Positions 1 through 8,743 are shown, counted from the first letter of the stretch. The stretch is DNA of 34,630 nt from a bacterium TMED88 (GCA_002171515.1 NHEP01000152.1:1-34630); one strand, 5' to 3'. The notes: generated from the letters alone by a model not told the origin. Numbers and translations: made by a program.

Positions 1-2184
1 ATCCCGAACCCTGCGCTCACCCAAACCCGGGCCCGAAAGTGCTGCGCAGCGGAGATTCAACGCTTCGCAGAGGGCCTGATCATCATTCGACGCCCGCGCC
101 ATTTCGACCGCGGCCTCGTGTAGTTTGGACGCAGCCTCTCGATCCATGGATCCCTGGCGCTGATAAGCCAGTTGCGCCATCAGCCGCGCGCGAACCGCCA
201 TCGACCCACGATCACCGAGAGCCTCCATCGCTGCGGTCAGGATCTTGATCACCTCTCGATCTCGGGGGCCGGTCTGCAAGGACGTAGACGCCAACGCCAA
301 AGCCACCCGGACCAACGCATCGGATTCATCGAGCTCCTGCGCGATCTGCGCGGCCCGAATCAATGAATCTCGGCCCGCCGGATCCGCGATCCGCGCATCA
401 AGCCGCGCGCCCCCCAGACCGATCAAAACATCACAGCGTCGAGACGGATCGGGATGATCCATTCGGTCCAGGGCATCCAGAGCCACACCGTAGAACTTGA
501 CGGCTTCGTCATAGGCGCCCAGAGAGACTGCGTGGCGGGCCGCCTCCTCTGCCCAATCACTGGCTCGAGCGCAGGCTGCCTCATCGCCCACGCGCAGGTA
601 GTGATGAGCCAAGATTCCGGGAAGACGCTCCGCCACTCGGACCGCTTGAGACTCAAGGACGTCGGCGGCGCGGCGGTGAAGCGCCTGACGCTCAGGCATC
701 GGTAAGCTCTCGTAGAGGGTTTCGCAAAGCAAGCCGTGAGCAAATTGGTATCGGTCTGGCTCATCGAGTTTCTCACGCACAAAGCCCATCTCAGCAGCTT
801 CGACGAGCCTTTCGGCCAGCGCCGCCGGCGCCTCGTCGAGGAACAAGCCCAAGAGGTCCAAGCTCCATTGGCGCCCAAGGACCGAGGCGTGCTGGAGCAG
901 CTCACGACACGAAGGGCTCATGCGATTCAAGCGTCGCAGCACGACGTCCCGTACGGCCGGGGGAATTTGCGTCGCCCAACTGGGCTGTGCGGGGGAACTT
1001 TCCGAGTGATCCATCTGAAGCAAACTGACGATCTCTCGGATGAAGAAAGGATTCCCCTCGCTGCGCTGCGCGATCGTGTCCACCCATTCCGAGGAGGGCT
1101 CGGCGCCCAGTAATTTGGCCACCAGCACGCCAGTCTCTTGCTTTGACAACCCGTCGAGCGTCATCCGACCACCGGGGTTGTGACGGGCGACCTCCGCCAG
1201 CGTCTCCGGCAGCAAACTTTCCTGCGAACCGCTGTGATCGCGCACGGTCACAATCAGGAGCAAAGGCAGGTGCCGGATTTCCGGGGCCAGCTGGCTCAAG
1301 AGGCGAAGGGAGGCCTGATCGGCCCCCTGGAGATCATCCAGCATCAAGAGAGCGGGGCGCCGAAGGGTCAGACGGCTGAGATAGAGGCCAAGGCTATCCA
1401 CAACCAGGAAACGACTGGGCGCCGGCGCCTCGAGCGCATCAGCTTGGCCAACCGGCCCTTGCGGTTCGCCGAAGGCACCGGACAGCAAAGAGGTCATCTC
1501 GCCCAGGCTTGCCCCCACATCGCGCAACGACTCATCCTGCTCACATTGAACGGCCAACTTGCGAATCAAAGAAGCCCACGGCGAGTACGCGGCGGCCCCT
1601 TCTCTCCCCTCACACGAAGTCGTTGCCACCAAGGCTTGCCAGTTCTGCGCCAGGCGCTGCACCTCATCCAGCAGGCGGGTCTTGCCCTGCCCCGCCTCGC
1701 CGGTGACGACAAGAATGCCGCCTTCCCCGTGGACCGCTCTTTGAAAAGAGTGGGTCACTCGCTTCAGGGAAGCTTCGCCTCCCACATAATCCCCTGCCCC
1801 CTCTTGAGGCCAGGCGTCGGACGTCGGCGGCGATGGAACGGACGCGGGGCGCTGGGAATCCCCTTCGGCGACCGGCGCGACAAAGCGATACCCCCGACGG
1901 GCCACCGTTTTAATCGCCCAAGCCCGCGCCGCTGAGTCATTCAACGCCGTGCGGGCGGCGTGAATCGCTGTCGTGAGCACCCCCTCACTCACTGCGGCAT
2001 CACCCCATAGATCATCGAGCAGCTCGTCCCGAGAGACCACGCGATCTCGGGCCTCGATGAGGTGGACAATCACGTCGAGCACTTTGGGCTGAACGTCAAC
2101 GACGTCGGGCCCGCGGCGAATCTCTCTGCGCTTCGAATCGACCTCGAAGGCCCCGAACCGATACTGTGACGTTCGATTCAACAT
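1..2184 (-). CDS. Winged-helix / AAA-ATPase (STAND-like) transcriptional regulator, C-terminus outside the window
   Basis: The minus frame is open from an ATG at 2184 to base 1, giving 728 residues with no stop, so the C-terminus is missing. Residues about 8-105 are an OmpR/CadC-type winged helix (FGAFEVD near the start, ending in the typical ARRGYRFVAPV). Next comes a P-loop NTPase with Walker A GEAGQGKT at 162-169, Walker B LLMLDD at 279-284, and the family-typical SEGNPFFIREIV at about 375-386. The rest is alpha-helical and Ala/Leu rich, consistent with TPR-like repeats (YQFAHGLL at the start of that part). Known proteins of this architecture are large signal-responsive ATPase regulators; the ligand here is unknown. 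It is divergent from the flavin oxidoreductase at 2502, which it may control (inference). No upstream Shine-Dalgarno is strong. Confidence 0.9.
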   Translation of the reverse strand, partial: MLNRTSQYRFGAFEVDSKRREIRRGPDVVDVQPKVLDVIVHLIEARDRVVSRDELLDDLWGDAAVSEGVLTTAIHAARTALNDSAARAWAIKTVARRGYRFVAPVAEGDSQRPASVPSPPTSDAWPQEGAGDYVGGEASLKRVTHSFQRAVHGEGGILVVTGEAGQGKTRLLDEVQRLAQNWQALVATTSCEGREGAAAYSPWASLIRKLAVQCEQDESLRDVGASLGEMTSLLSGAFGEPQGPVGQADALEAPAPSRFLVVDSLGLYLSRLTLRRPALLMLDDLQGADQASLRLLSQLAPEIRHLPLLLIVTVRDHSGSQESLLPETLAEVARHNPGGRMTLDGLSKQETGVLVAKLLGAEPSSEWVDTIAQRSEGNPFFIREIVSLLQMDHSESSPAQPSWATQIPPAVRDVVLRRLNRMSPSCRELLQHASVLGRQWSLDLLGLFLDEAPAALAERLVEAAEMGFVREKLDEPDRYQFAHGLLCETLYESLPMPERQALHRRAADVLESQAVRVAERLPGILAHHYLRVGDEAACARASDWAEEAARHAVSLGAYDEAVKFYGVALDALDRMDHPDPSRRCDVLIGLGGARLDARIADPAGRDSLIRAAQIAQELDESDALVRVALALASTSLQTGPRDREVIKILTAAMEALGDRGSMAVRARLMAQLAYQRQGSMDREAASKLHEAAVEMARASNDDQALCEALNLRCAALSGPGLGERRVRD

Positions 2185-2501
2185 GGCCTGTGCCTTTCGA
2201 GCTCAGGACGCAGTGCGCTCGGAACCAATCTTCGCTGCACTGAAAGGAGTTTAACGCTCGGGATGGGCCCGTGTCGGGTCCGACGCCCACTTTCCCCATG
2301 GGGAATCCGGCCCGCGGACCCCATTGTTCTTAACACCTTGAATCCAATGGAGTTTCCGCAGGGCAGCTGAACTCAAAACAGGCCCCGGTTGGCTTTACAG
2401 CCACGGCTCAAAGGGGGACCGTCTTGAGGCCATCGGTCGATCAGACAATCCGTCTTTCGGTTCTCGTTGCACGACGCCTTTCGCTTGGGATGGGAGACAC
2501 C
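2185..2501. other. 317-bp divergent intergenic region with a 14-bp palindrome
   Basis: The region separates the regulator (minus) from the flavin oxidoreductase (plus). The clearest element is a perfect 14-bp palindrome, TTCCCCATGGGGAA, at 2292-2305. I find no convincing -35/-10 pair. A good Shine-Dalgarno (GGGAG) lies just before the ATG at 2502. In-frame codons continue upstream to 2424, but that extension does not resemble the family, so I treat it as noncoding. No RNA gene is visible. Confidence 0.5.
2292..2305. promoter_or_regulatory. Perfect palindrome, candidate operator
   Basis: TTCCCCATGGGGAA reads identically on both strands. It sits about 107 bp upstream of the regulator start and about 197 bp upstream of the oxidoreductase start. 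Dyads in such positions often bind dimeric regulators. Assignment to the adjacent winged-helix protein is only inference. Confidence 0.35.
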
Positions 2502-4643
2502 ATGTACCCGCACCTTTTCTCTCCGCTTCAAATCGGCGCCTTGGAAATCAAGAACCGCATCGCGATGGCCCCGATGGGCGTCGAAATCATTGACGACGAT
2601 GGCGAGGTGCGTGAACGCGTGATCCGCTACTACGAAGAGCGGGCCCGCGGCGGAGCCGGACTCCTCATCACCGAAGTCTGCGCGGTCGCCTACCCGCGCG
2701 GAGCCACTTCGACGCATCAAATGGCGATCTCCGACGACCGGTATCTCCCTGGGCTCCGCCAGTTGACCGACCGGGTGCATCACCAGGGTGCGAAGATTGC
2801 GGTTCAACTTGTCCACCATGGAAAAGTCTCTCGCGTCGACACCAAGCAAGACCGTCCCCTACTCGTCCCATCAGAACCCACTTTTCATGGGGTCATGGAC
2901 CTCGCGAACGACCTCTCGGCCGAGGAGATCGGCCTGCTGATCGGCGCGTCCGGAGGCGTTCCCAAATTACATCCGGCCACACAGCTCGATCTGGAACAAG
3001 CGGTGGACGACTTCGCAGACGCCGTCGCCCGGGCGCGCGAGGCGGGCTTTGACGGCGCTGAAATCCATGGCGCCCACGGATATCTGATCTCCAGTTTTCT
3101 CTCGCGAGCCTGGAACTTGCGAGAAGATGAGTATGGCGGCTCAATCGAAAATCGATCGCGACTGCTGTGTGAAATCCTAAGAGCCTCCAAAGCCAAGGCC
3201 GGCCATGACTTTCCGATTTGGTGCCGCCTGGATGCGCTCGAATATCGGACCCCCAACGGCATCGTGTTTGAAGACGCACTGCGCACCGCAGAACTGGCCG
3301 TCGAAGCAGGGGCCGACGCCATTCATCTCAGCGCCTACCAAGACTCGACCTCCGGCCCAGGTTTTACCGAAGGCACCTTGGTTCACGCCGAGGCCAAACA
3401 CGTGGAGCACGCCGCTCAGGTTCGAGAGCGGGTCGGGGTGCCCGTCATTGCCGTCGGTCGAATTGAGCCCAGCTTGGCCGAGGAGTTGATCGCCAAGGAC
3501 CGAGTCGATGTCATCGCCATGGGGCGAAAGATGCTCGCGGATCCCGAATTGCCGAAAAAACTCGAGCAGGGCACACCCGAGGACGTGCGCCCCTGTATCT
3601 ACTGTTACACCTGTGTCGCCCAGGCCTTCTTTGACCGCCGGGTGCGATGCAGCGTGAACCCGATCACCGCCAACGAAATCGACTTGGCGGAGGCGGCCCG
3701 AACCCCTGCCCCGCACAGCCAACGCGTGGTGATCGCGGGGGGAGGCCCGGCGGGTCTGGAGGCCGCGCGGGTGGCGGCCGCCCGGGGCCACCAGGTCACC
3801 CTCTTCGAACAAAGCAACCAACTCGGCGGCACCCTGCGCTTCGCCGCCCTCGCCTACGAGCCCAACGAACGTCTCCTCAACTGGCTCGAAAGACAGGTTC
3901 TCGCCTCGGGGGTCACCCTTCGTCGAGGCGAAGCCCTCGGGCTCGAGCAGATCCGAGCCCTGAAGCCGGACGCCGTCATCGTGGCCACAGGCGCTCGGCG
4001 TGAACCCAGTGCCTTGCGGGGCGCCGACCGCGATCACGTCTTCGATGGAGACGACCTGCGCGCTTTACTGGCTGGGTCGGAAGAAACCGACGCCCGCCGC
4101 AGAGTCGGGCTTTTCGGCCGATGGGCGATTCGAGCCGGCCACTGGATCGGGGCCACTCAAAGCCCCCGTCGCCTGCGAGCCTTATCCAAACGCTACATGC
4201 CCATCGGGCGCAAAGTCGTGGTCATCGGAGGCAATCTGGTCGGCTTGGAACTGGCGGAGTTCTTTGCGGAGCGCGGCCGCCAAGTCACAGTCCTGCACGA
4301 AGGAGAAGTTTTGGGGCAAGCCCTCGCCCACCCCCGCCGCTGGCGGCTCTTGGAGGACATCCGAAACGAAGGCGTCGAACTCTTCAAAGCCGTGCAAATC
4401 GAAGAGATTGAAGAGAGCAGCGTTCGTTATCGGAATGGCGATGACACTTTCCAAGCGGAAGCCGACACCGTGGTCCTCACCACCGGCTTGGCGGACAACC
4501 CGACGCTCGCTGACCAGCTCAAGCAAGAGGGCCTTGAACCGATCGTGGTGGGGGACTGTACGGGGGTCAGCTACATCGAGGGGGCGATTCACGAGGGCTT
4601 CCAAGCTGCACTGGCCCTGGGAACCGACAAAAAAAGCGCCTAA
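2502..4643 (+). CDS. NADH:flavin oxidoreductase, old yellow enzyme / 2,4-dienoyl-CoA reductase type (FMN, 4Fe-4S, FAD)
   Basis: 713 residues, the usual length for the multidomain OYE group (2,4-dienoyl-CoA reductase, trimethylamine dehydrogenase, enoate reductases). The N-terminal TIM barrel (about 1-345) starts with YPHLFSPLQIG and carries the family signature HGAHGYLISSFLSRAW at 189-204 followed by DEYGGSIENR. Four cysteines at about 365, 368, 371 and 383 would bind a 4Fe-4S cluster. Then come two dinucleotide folds: VVIAGGGPAGLEAAR near 410-424 and VVVIGGNLVGLELAE near 572-586. Expected role: NAD(P)H electrons pass via FAD and Fe-S to FMN to reduce an enoate or enoyl-CoA; the substrate is unknown. 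The ATG at 2502 has GGGAG seven bases upstream and matches the family N-terminus, so it is preferred over upstream in-frame starts at 2424 or 2490. The gene is convergent with the thioesterase, only 14 bp away. Confidence 0.93.
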   Translation: MYPHLFSPLQIGALEIKNRIAMAPMGVEIIDDDGEVRERVIRYYEERARGGAGLLITEVCAVAYPRGATSTHQMAISDDRYLPGLRQLTDRVHHQGAKIAVQLVHHGKVSRVDTKQDRPLLVPSEPTFHGVMDLANDLSAEEIGLLIGASGGVPKLHPATQLDLEQAVDDFADAVARAREAGFDGAEIHGAHGYLISSFLSRAWNLREDEYGGSIENRSRLLCEILRASKAKAGHDFPIWCRLDALEYRTPNGIVFEDALRTAELAVEAGADAIHLSAYQDSTSGPGFTEGTLVHAEAKHVEHAAQVRERVGVPVIAVGRIEPSLAEELIAKDRVDVIAMGRKMLADPELPKKLEQGTPEDVRPCIYCYTCVAQAFFDRRVRCSVNPITANEIDLAEAARTPAPHSQRVVIAGGGPAGLEAARVAAARGHQVTLFEQSNQLGGTLRFAALAYEPNERLLNWLERQVLASGVTLRRGEALGLEQIRALKPDAVIVATGARREPSALRGADRDHVFDGDDLRALLAGSEETDARRRVGLFGRWAIRAGHWIGATQSPRRLRALSKRYMPIGRKVVVIGGNLVGLELAEFFAERGRQVTVLHEGEVLGQALAHPRRWRLLEDIRNEGVELFKAVQIEEIEESSVRYRNGDDTFQAEADTVVLTTGLADNPTLADQLKQEGLEPIVVGDCTGVSYIEGAIHEGFQAALALGTDKKSA

Positions 4644-4657
4644 TGAGCCCGTCCGGC

Positions 4658-5509
4658 TCAGCCTTTTGCAGGAACTCGACGCGTCGGGCGCAGCAAACCC
4701 TCTTGGGCCACGGTCGCCAAATGGGCTCCGGAGCGATCAAAGATACGACCGGTGGCCAATCCCCGGGTCCCCACCATGCCATGGCCTTCCATATCGAGAA
4801 GCACCCAGTCGTTGGGCCGCCCCGGGCGATGGAACCACATCGCATGATCGAGGCTGGCGCCCTCGGCCTCATCGACGTCCGCACCCTCTGCGAGCGAAGC
4901 ATGAACCGCCGTCATCGGGTTCATGTCGGAGAGGTAAGCCAAAATGCACGGATGAACCCGCGGATCAAGGTCCGCTTGAGCCGGGTAGCGGGCCCACATC
5001 CGGGAACGCGGAGGCGCCTTCGAAGTCTCCACGTCGATCAATAATGCACCGCCATCATAAACCGAGTCTTCATCCTTCGGGTCGGGCACTCCCGCCGGAA
5101 ACGGTGTGGACTGGGTCTCTTGCCCCGCCTCTTTCACCTGAAAAGAACAGGCCAGAGTCAAGATGGCGCCCGCACTCTGCCGAGCCACGACGCGCCGCGT
5201 GGCGAAGGAACGCCCGTTTCGAACTCGATCCACCTCATAGCGCACCGGCTCGTCGAAGTTTCCACCGAGAATGAAGTAGGTGTGAAGCGAATGGACAAAG
5301 CACTCGGGCTTCACAGTTTGAATGGCCGACCAAAGCGCCTGGGCGACGACCAGTCCCCCAAAGATACGCCCCCAAGAGTATTTGGGGCTTTCTCCGACAA
5401 ACGTGTCCGGCCCATGGGGCTCCAACTCGAAAACCCGGCTTAGGTCGAGGGACTCTTGATTGGCCATGTCGATACCGCTCGGGGCCGAAGGCGGAACATC
5501 CGCTTTCAC
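4658..5509 (-). CDS. Acyl-CoA thioesterase, TesB-like double hotdog protein
   Basis: 283 residues. The N-terminal hotdog contains the typical WGRIFGGLVVAQAL at about 46-59 and SLHTYFILGG at about 74-83. The C-terminal hotdog contains SLDHAMWFHRPGRP at about 219-232, then RGLATGRIFDRSG and ATVAQEGLLR. The catalytic Asp (D221) and Gln (Q269) of TesB are present. By eye the third TesB residue, Thr, aligns with His243 in EGHGMVG. It would hydrolyse acyl-CoA to free acid and CoA. The start is GTG at 5509, overlapping the TAG stop of the upstream LLM gene by one base (TAGTG), with GAGGA upstream, suggesting translational coupling. An ATG at 5467 (MANQESLDL) gives a more family-like N-terminus and is a credible alternative. 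It is the last gene of the minus-strand cassette. Confidence 0.92.
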   Translation of the reverse strand: MKADVPPSAPSGIDMANQESLDLSRVFELEPHGPDTFVGESPKYSWGRIFGGLVVAQALWSAIQTVKPECFVHSLHTYFILGGNFDEPVRYEVDRVRNGRSFATRRVVARQSAGAILTLACSFQVKEAGQETQSTPFPAGVPDPKDEDSVYDGGALLIDVETSKAPPRSRMWARYPAQADLDPRVHPCILAYLSDMNPMTAVHASLAEGADVDEAEGASLDHAMWFHRPGRPNDWVLLDMEGHGMVGTRGLATGRIFDRSGAHLATVAQEGLLRPTRRVPAKG

Positions 5510-6552
5510 TAGAGCATTTCCTCGGCCAGCAGTTCGAGGGCTTCCACCTGAGTGGTCCCGACCATCATGGTATCCACGTGTCGCTTCGCGCCGGCCTCAC
5601 GCCAAGACTGCAGCCGATCGCGGATCCGGTCCTTCGGACCCACCAAGTGAACCGAGTCCACCAGCTCGTCGGGCACGGCCGCCATCGCTTCCATTTTCTT
5701 TCCGTCCAGGAAAAGATCTTGAATTTTCTCAGCCGCTTCTTCGTATCCAAGCCGCTTCGTCAGATCGTTGTAGAAGTTTTTGTTCCGCGCACCCATTCCG
5801 CCAATATAGAGAGCGAGCTGGCCCTTAATGGGCATTCGCGCTTTCTCAATTTCGTCGCTGACAATCACGGAGACCGCCGGCGTGATCGCAAAGGTCTCAA
5901 GACTCTTCTCTCCCGAGGCCTTCGCAAAACCTTCCTCGACATGTTGAACATAGGTATCCGCCACCTTATCCGGGTCAAGCATCGAGGGGAAAACACCGTC
6001 GGCCACTTCCCCAGCGCAGCGCAAGCCGTTCGGGCTAATCGAAGCGGTGTAAATCGGAATGTCGGGATTCCCGTGAAGAATGCTCTTGATCGGCTTTCCA
6101 AGACCCGAGGCGCCTTCGGCTTGGGTCGGAATGTCATAGATCTCTCCATGAAATTCGAGCGGCGCCTCCCGAGCAAAAATTTGGCGCAGAATCTGGATGT
6201 ACTCTTTCGTCCGCGTGAGGGGTTTCCCATAGGGAAGGCCATGCCACCCCTCCACCACTTGCGGGCCCGATGGTCCCAAGCCCAAGATAAAGCGCCCCCC
6301 AGAGAGATGGTCGAGGGTCATGGCCGTCATCGCCGTCATGGCCGGCGTACGGGCCGGCATCTGCATGATGGCGGTGCCCACCTTGATGCGTTCGGTCTGA
6401 GCCAAAATCCACGTCGCAGTGGTGGCCGCATCATTCCCATACGCCTCTGCGGTCCACGCCGAATCGAAACCCAGTTCTTCAGCTCGACGGACGAGCGCCA
6501 GATCAACGCGAGCTTGAGGCCCGAAAGAGGCCGCTGTGATTCCCAACTTCAT
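5509..6552 (-). CDS. LLM-class (luciferase-like, F420- or FMN-dependent) oxidoreductase
   Basis: 347 residues, an ordinary single-domain bacterial-luciferase-like TIM barrel. It starts MKLGITAASFG and has AEELGFDSAWTAEAYGND, a stretch rich in ARTPAMTAMT before LDHLSGGRFILGLGPSGPQV, and HGNPDIPIYTAS, all typical of LLM oxidoreductases that use F420 or FMN. The sequence alone does not decide which cofactor is used. The ATG at 6552 is preceded by AGGAG at good spacing, so the longer in-frame extension to 6594 is rejected. Its stop overlaps the thioesterase start by one base. Position in the SDR-crotonase-Rieske-LLM-thioesterase cassette suggests an oxidative step on a lipid, terpenoid or alicyclic acyl substrate (inference). 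Confidence 0.92.
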   Translation of the reverse strand: MKLGITAASFGPQARVDLALVRRAEELGFDSAWTAEAYGNDAATTATWILAQTERIKVGTAIMQMPARTPAMTAMTAMTLDHLSGGRFILGLGPSGPQVVEGWHGLPYGKPLTRTKEYIQILRQIFAREAPLEFHGEIYDIPTQAEGASGLGKPIKSILHGNPDIPIYTASISPNGLRCAGEVADGVFPSMLDPDKVADTYVQHVEEGFAKASGEKSLETFAITPAVSVIVSDEIEKARMPIKGQLALYIGGMGARNKNFYNDLTKRLGYEEAAEKIQDLFLDGKKMEAMAAVPDELVDSVHLVGPKDRIRDRLQSWREAGAKRHVDTMMVGTTQVEALELLAEEML

Positions 6553-6645
6553 GGTTTTCTCCTGATCAATCGTGATGGGGTGCGCGGGGACCATCGCACA
6601 TCGCTCCCGGGTCCGGGACCCCGGACATCCGCGCCGATTCGGCGT

Positions 6646-6999
6646 CTAGGCCGGTGAACCACCTCGGACCCAGCGCACCCGGCCATCAACCACTTCAACC
6701 CGAATCGGTCGCAGCCCTTCGCCCACGCAGGGCCCCACCACGCAATCGCCATCCTCAAAACGAAACAAGGCACCGTGGGTCGCGCAGATCAAATACTCAC
6801 CCGTCACATCGAGCAGGCGATCCGGACGCCAGTCCAACGGCGTCCCGCGATGCGGACAGCGATTCTCGTAGGCGAAAATTTTCCCGTCCCGCTTGGCGAG
6901 GATCAACGACAGAAGGCTTTCCTCGCCGCTCTTCAGTTCAAACCCGCGGGCGTCACCCTCGGGCACCTCTTCCACGGAGCAGATGGGCAACGAGTCCAT
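6646..6999 (-). CDS. Rieske [2Fe-2S] ferredoxin-like protein
   Basis: 117 residues, a stand-alone Rieske domain. Cluster ligands are visible as C48-P-H50 in ENRCPHRGTPLDW and C72-A-T-H75 in LICATHGALFRF, the C-x-H...C-x2-H pattern, with a 21-residue spacing between them. There is no catalytic oxygenase domain, so it resembles small electron-transfer ferredoxins or NirD-like proteins. It starts 15 bases after the crotonase stop with AAGGGGAG upstream of the ATG, so the two are probably co-transcribed. It may pass electrons to an oxygenase or to a partner encoded elsewhere; none is seen in the window. Confidence 0.92.
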   Translation of the reverse strand: MDSLPICSVEEVPEGDARGFELKSGEESLLSLILAKRDGKIFAYENRCPHRGTPLDWRPDRLLDVTGEYLICATHGALFRFEDGDCVVGPCVGEGLRPIRVEVVDGRVRWVRGGSPA

Positions 7000-7014
7000 G
7001 AAGCGGGCTCCCCT

Positions 7015-7680
7015 TCAGCGCACGAACTCGGCGCGCAGGGCTTCAAGTACTTCGGGGTACATGTCTCGCTTGAGGCGATTCATCACTGGGTCGGCCTTCT
7101 CGGCCAAGCGCGAAGCCCATTCGATTGCGCGATCCAGCACTTCGGACTCCGGGGCGAGGGCATCGACGATGCTTTGCTCAAGGGCCTGCGCTCCCCCATA
7201 ACGAGTCCCGGTGACGATCACTTCATGAGCGACCTGTCGCGGCAAGCGCGCCTGAATGATGGCGGTCATCCCCGGGTGCAAAGGCGCTTTCATGTCGATC
7301 TCGGGCATGCAGAAATACCCCCGATCCTCGCGCATCACCCGGTAGTCATGGGCCAAGGCCGTCTGAGCCCCAGCCCCGAAAGCATGTCCGTTCATGGCCG
7401 CCACCGTGATCGCTGGAAACGTGAGCACTCGCCCCATGATGTTGAGCACGCTGGCTAAATACTCCCCCGAATCCACGCTGTCGCTCATCATGTAATCAAG
7501 ATCCAGGCCATTCGAATAGAACTTCCCGGTTCCCGTCGTCACTAAGGCTTTGGCCCCGGCGGCAGACTCCACTTCATCGAGGGCCGCGTTCCAAGCCGGG
7601 ATGGCCTCGGCACTAAAACGATTTTCACCCCCATCGATTCGCAAAACATAGACGGAGCCTTCGCGTGTCACATCAATCAT
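7015..7680 (-). CDS. Enoyl-CoA hydratase/isomerase (crotonase) family protein, probably delta3,delta2-enoyl-CoA isomerase-like
   Basis: 221 residues, short for a hydratase (about 260) and closer to the enoyl-CoA isomerase branch. The oxyanion-hole regions are KFYSNGLDLDYM at about 53-64 and AAMNGHAFGAGAQTALAHDYR at about 94-113. A single acidic residue in CMPEIDMKAPLHPG (E127) sits where isomerases of the family keep one catalytic Glu; a second hydratase-type Glu is not evident. It probably shifts double bonds of unsaturated acyl-CoA to allow beta-oxidation (inference). The ATG at 7680 has AGGAGAG upstream. It lies 33 bp after the SDR gene and 15 bp before the Rieske gene on the same strand. 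Confidence 0.9.
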   Translation of the reverse strand: MIDVTREGSVYVLRIDGGENRFSAEAIPAWNAALDEVESAAGAKALVTTGTGKFYSNGLDLDYMMSDSVDSGEYLASVLNIMGRVLTFPAITVAAMNGHAFGAGAQTALAHDYRVMREDRGYFCMPEIDMKAPLHPGMTAIIQARLPRQVAHEVIVTGTRYGGAQALEQSIVDALAPESEVLDRAIEWASRLAEKADPVMNRLKRDMYPEVLEALRAEFVR

Positions 7681-7713
7681 TGACTCTTCTCTCCTGCACT
7701 CAAGATCGCACTC

Positions 7714-8568
7714 TCAATCTTCCTGAGGCTTTTCGCCCTGCATGACATTTTGCCCAAGCATCGGCTCAATGAAGGGGCCGAAGTCTGGCCCCCGTCGCAA
7801 ATGGTGACCTCCATCCACATTGATGGAGGTCCCGGTGATCCAACGTGACTCGGAACCCACCAAAAAACGCGCCAAGGCGCCCACATCGTCGGGCTGGCCC
7901 ACGCCCCGCATCGGCGTATTTTCGATGTAACTCTCAAAGGTCGCGCTATCCCGAGGCACCCCCTCCATGATCTCCGTCTCGATAAAACCGGGCCGGATCG
8001 CGTTGAAGCGAACACCCCGCCCGCCGAATTCGTCGGCGCAGTTCTTCATCATTTCTTCGATTCCCGCCTTGCTCACGCAGTAGGCGCCGAAGTACGGGTG
8101 CGTGACATGACCCGCGATCGAAGACATCCCAATAAAGGATCCGCCCCCGCCCGCCACCATGTGGGGCACGGTGTGCTTTACACAAAGCATGGTTCCCAGA
8201 ACATTGAGCTGAAGCACCCGGAGAAACTCGTCGGTCTCCTGTACGTGATAGGGGCCCATGCCTCCGCCCCCACCGGCATTCGCCACACAGCCATCGAGGC
8301 GCCCCGTGGGCTCCAGGGCAGACGCAACCGCCGCGGCCACACTGGCTTCATCGGTCACATCCGCCACGACGAAGCGAACGCTCCCCCCGACCTGAGCCGA
8401 CGCCGCAATCTTCTCCGCCGCCGCCTCGAGCACTTCCGCGCGCCGACCACAAATCGTGACCGCTGCGCCGTCGGCGACAAAGGCCCGTGCACACGCGGAC
8501 CCGATGCCGGTTCCGCCCCCCGTCACCAGAAATGCGCGGCCTTCCAATCCCCCTGCCGGTCTCGACAT
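7714..8568 (-). CDS. Short-chain dehydrogenase/reductase (SDR)
   Basis: 284 residues, a classical SDR. The cofactor motif TGGGTGIG is at 16-23, an acidic DV follows at 70-71, NAGG at 97-100, the catalytic Ser is in GMSSIAG (about 149-150), and the YxxxK motif is Y163-CVS-K167 (GAYCVSKAG). It would oxidise or reduce an alcohol/ketone with NAD(P)(H); a 3-hydroxyacyl-CoA or sterol-like substrate fits the cassette but is not proven. The ATG at 8568 has GAGGAGAG upstream. It is the first gene of the minus-strand cassette. The 175 bp upstream, to the hydrolase stop, hold no other gene and probably contain the cassette promoter, although no clear boxes are seen. Confidence 0.92.
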   Translation of the reverse strand: MSRPAGGLEGRAFLVTGGGTGIGSACARAFVADGAAVTICGRRAEVLEAAAEKIAASAQVGGSVRFVVADVTDEASVAAAVASALEPTGRLDGCVANAGGGGGMGPYHVQETDEFLRVLQLNVLGTMLCVKHTVPHMVAGGGGSFIGMSSIAGHVTHPYFGAYCVSKAGIEEMMKNCADEFGGRGVRFNAIRPGFIETEIMEGVPRDSATFESYIENTPMRGVGQPDDVGALARFLVGSESRWITGTSINVDGGHHLRRGPDFGPFIEPMLGQNVMQGEKPQED

Positions 8569-8743
8569 TCAACCACTCTCCTCATGATTGGCCTCAGCCA
8601 GTATTCAACCCATGCGCTCAACGGCCGGCGCCCAAAGCGACGCCGAGAGCGGTGCGAGCGTAGCAGTCCGCCAAGCGCCGGAGCGAGTCAAAACCCTTGA
8701 GGCGCCCTGCCCGACCTCGGCGGCCCAAGCGGGGACTCGCGCC

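Noticed and set aside
1180-1935. 251-residue plus-strand ORF opposite the regulator
   Set aside because: The minus frame encodes clear winged-helix and P-loop motifs across it; the plus ORF shows no recognisable motif.
4000-5274. 424-residue plus-strand ORF in another frame of the oxidoreductase and across the thioesterase
   Set aside because: Composition is Ser/Pro/Arg rich and it overlaps two recognised genes.
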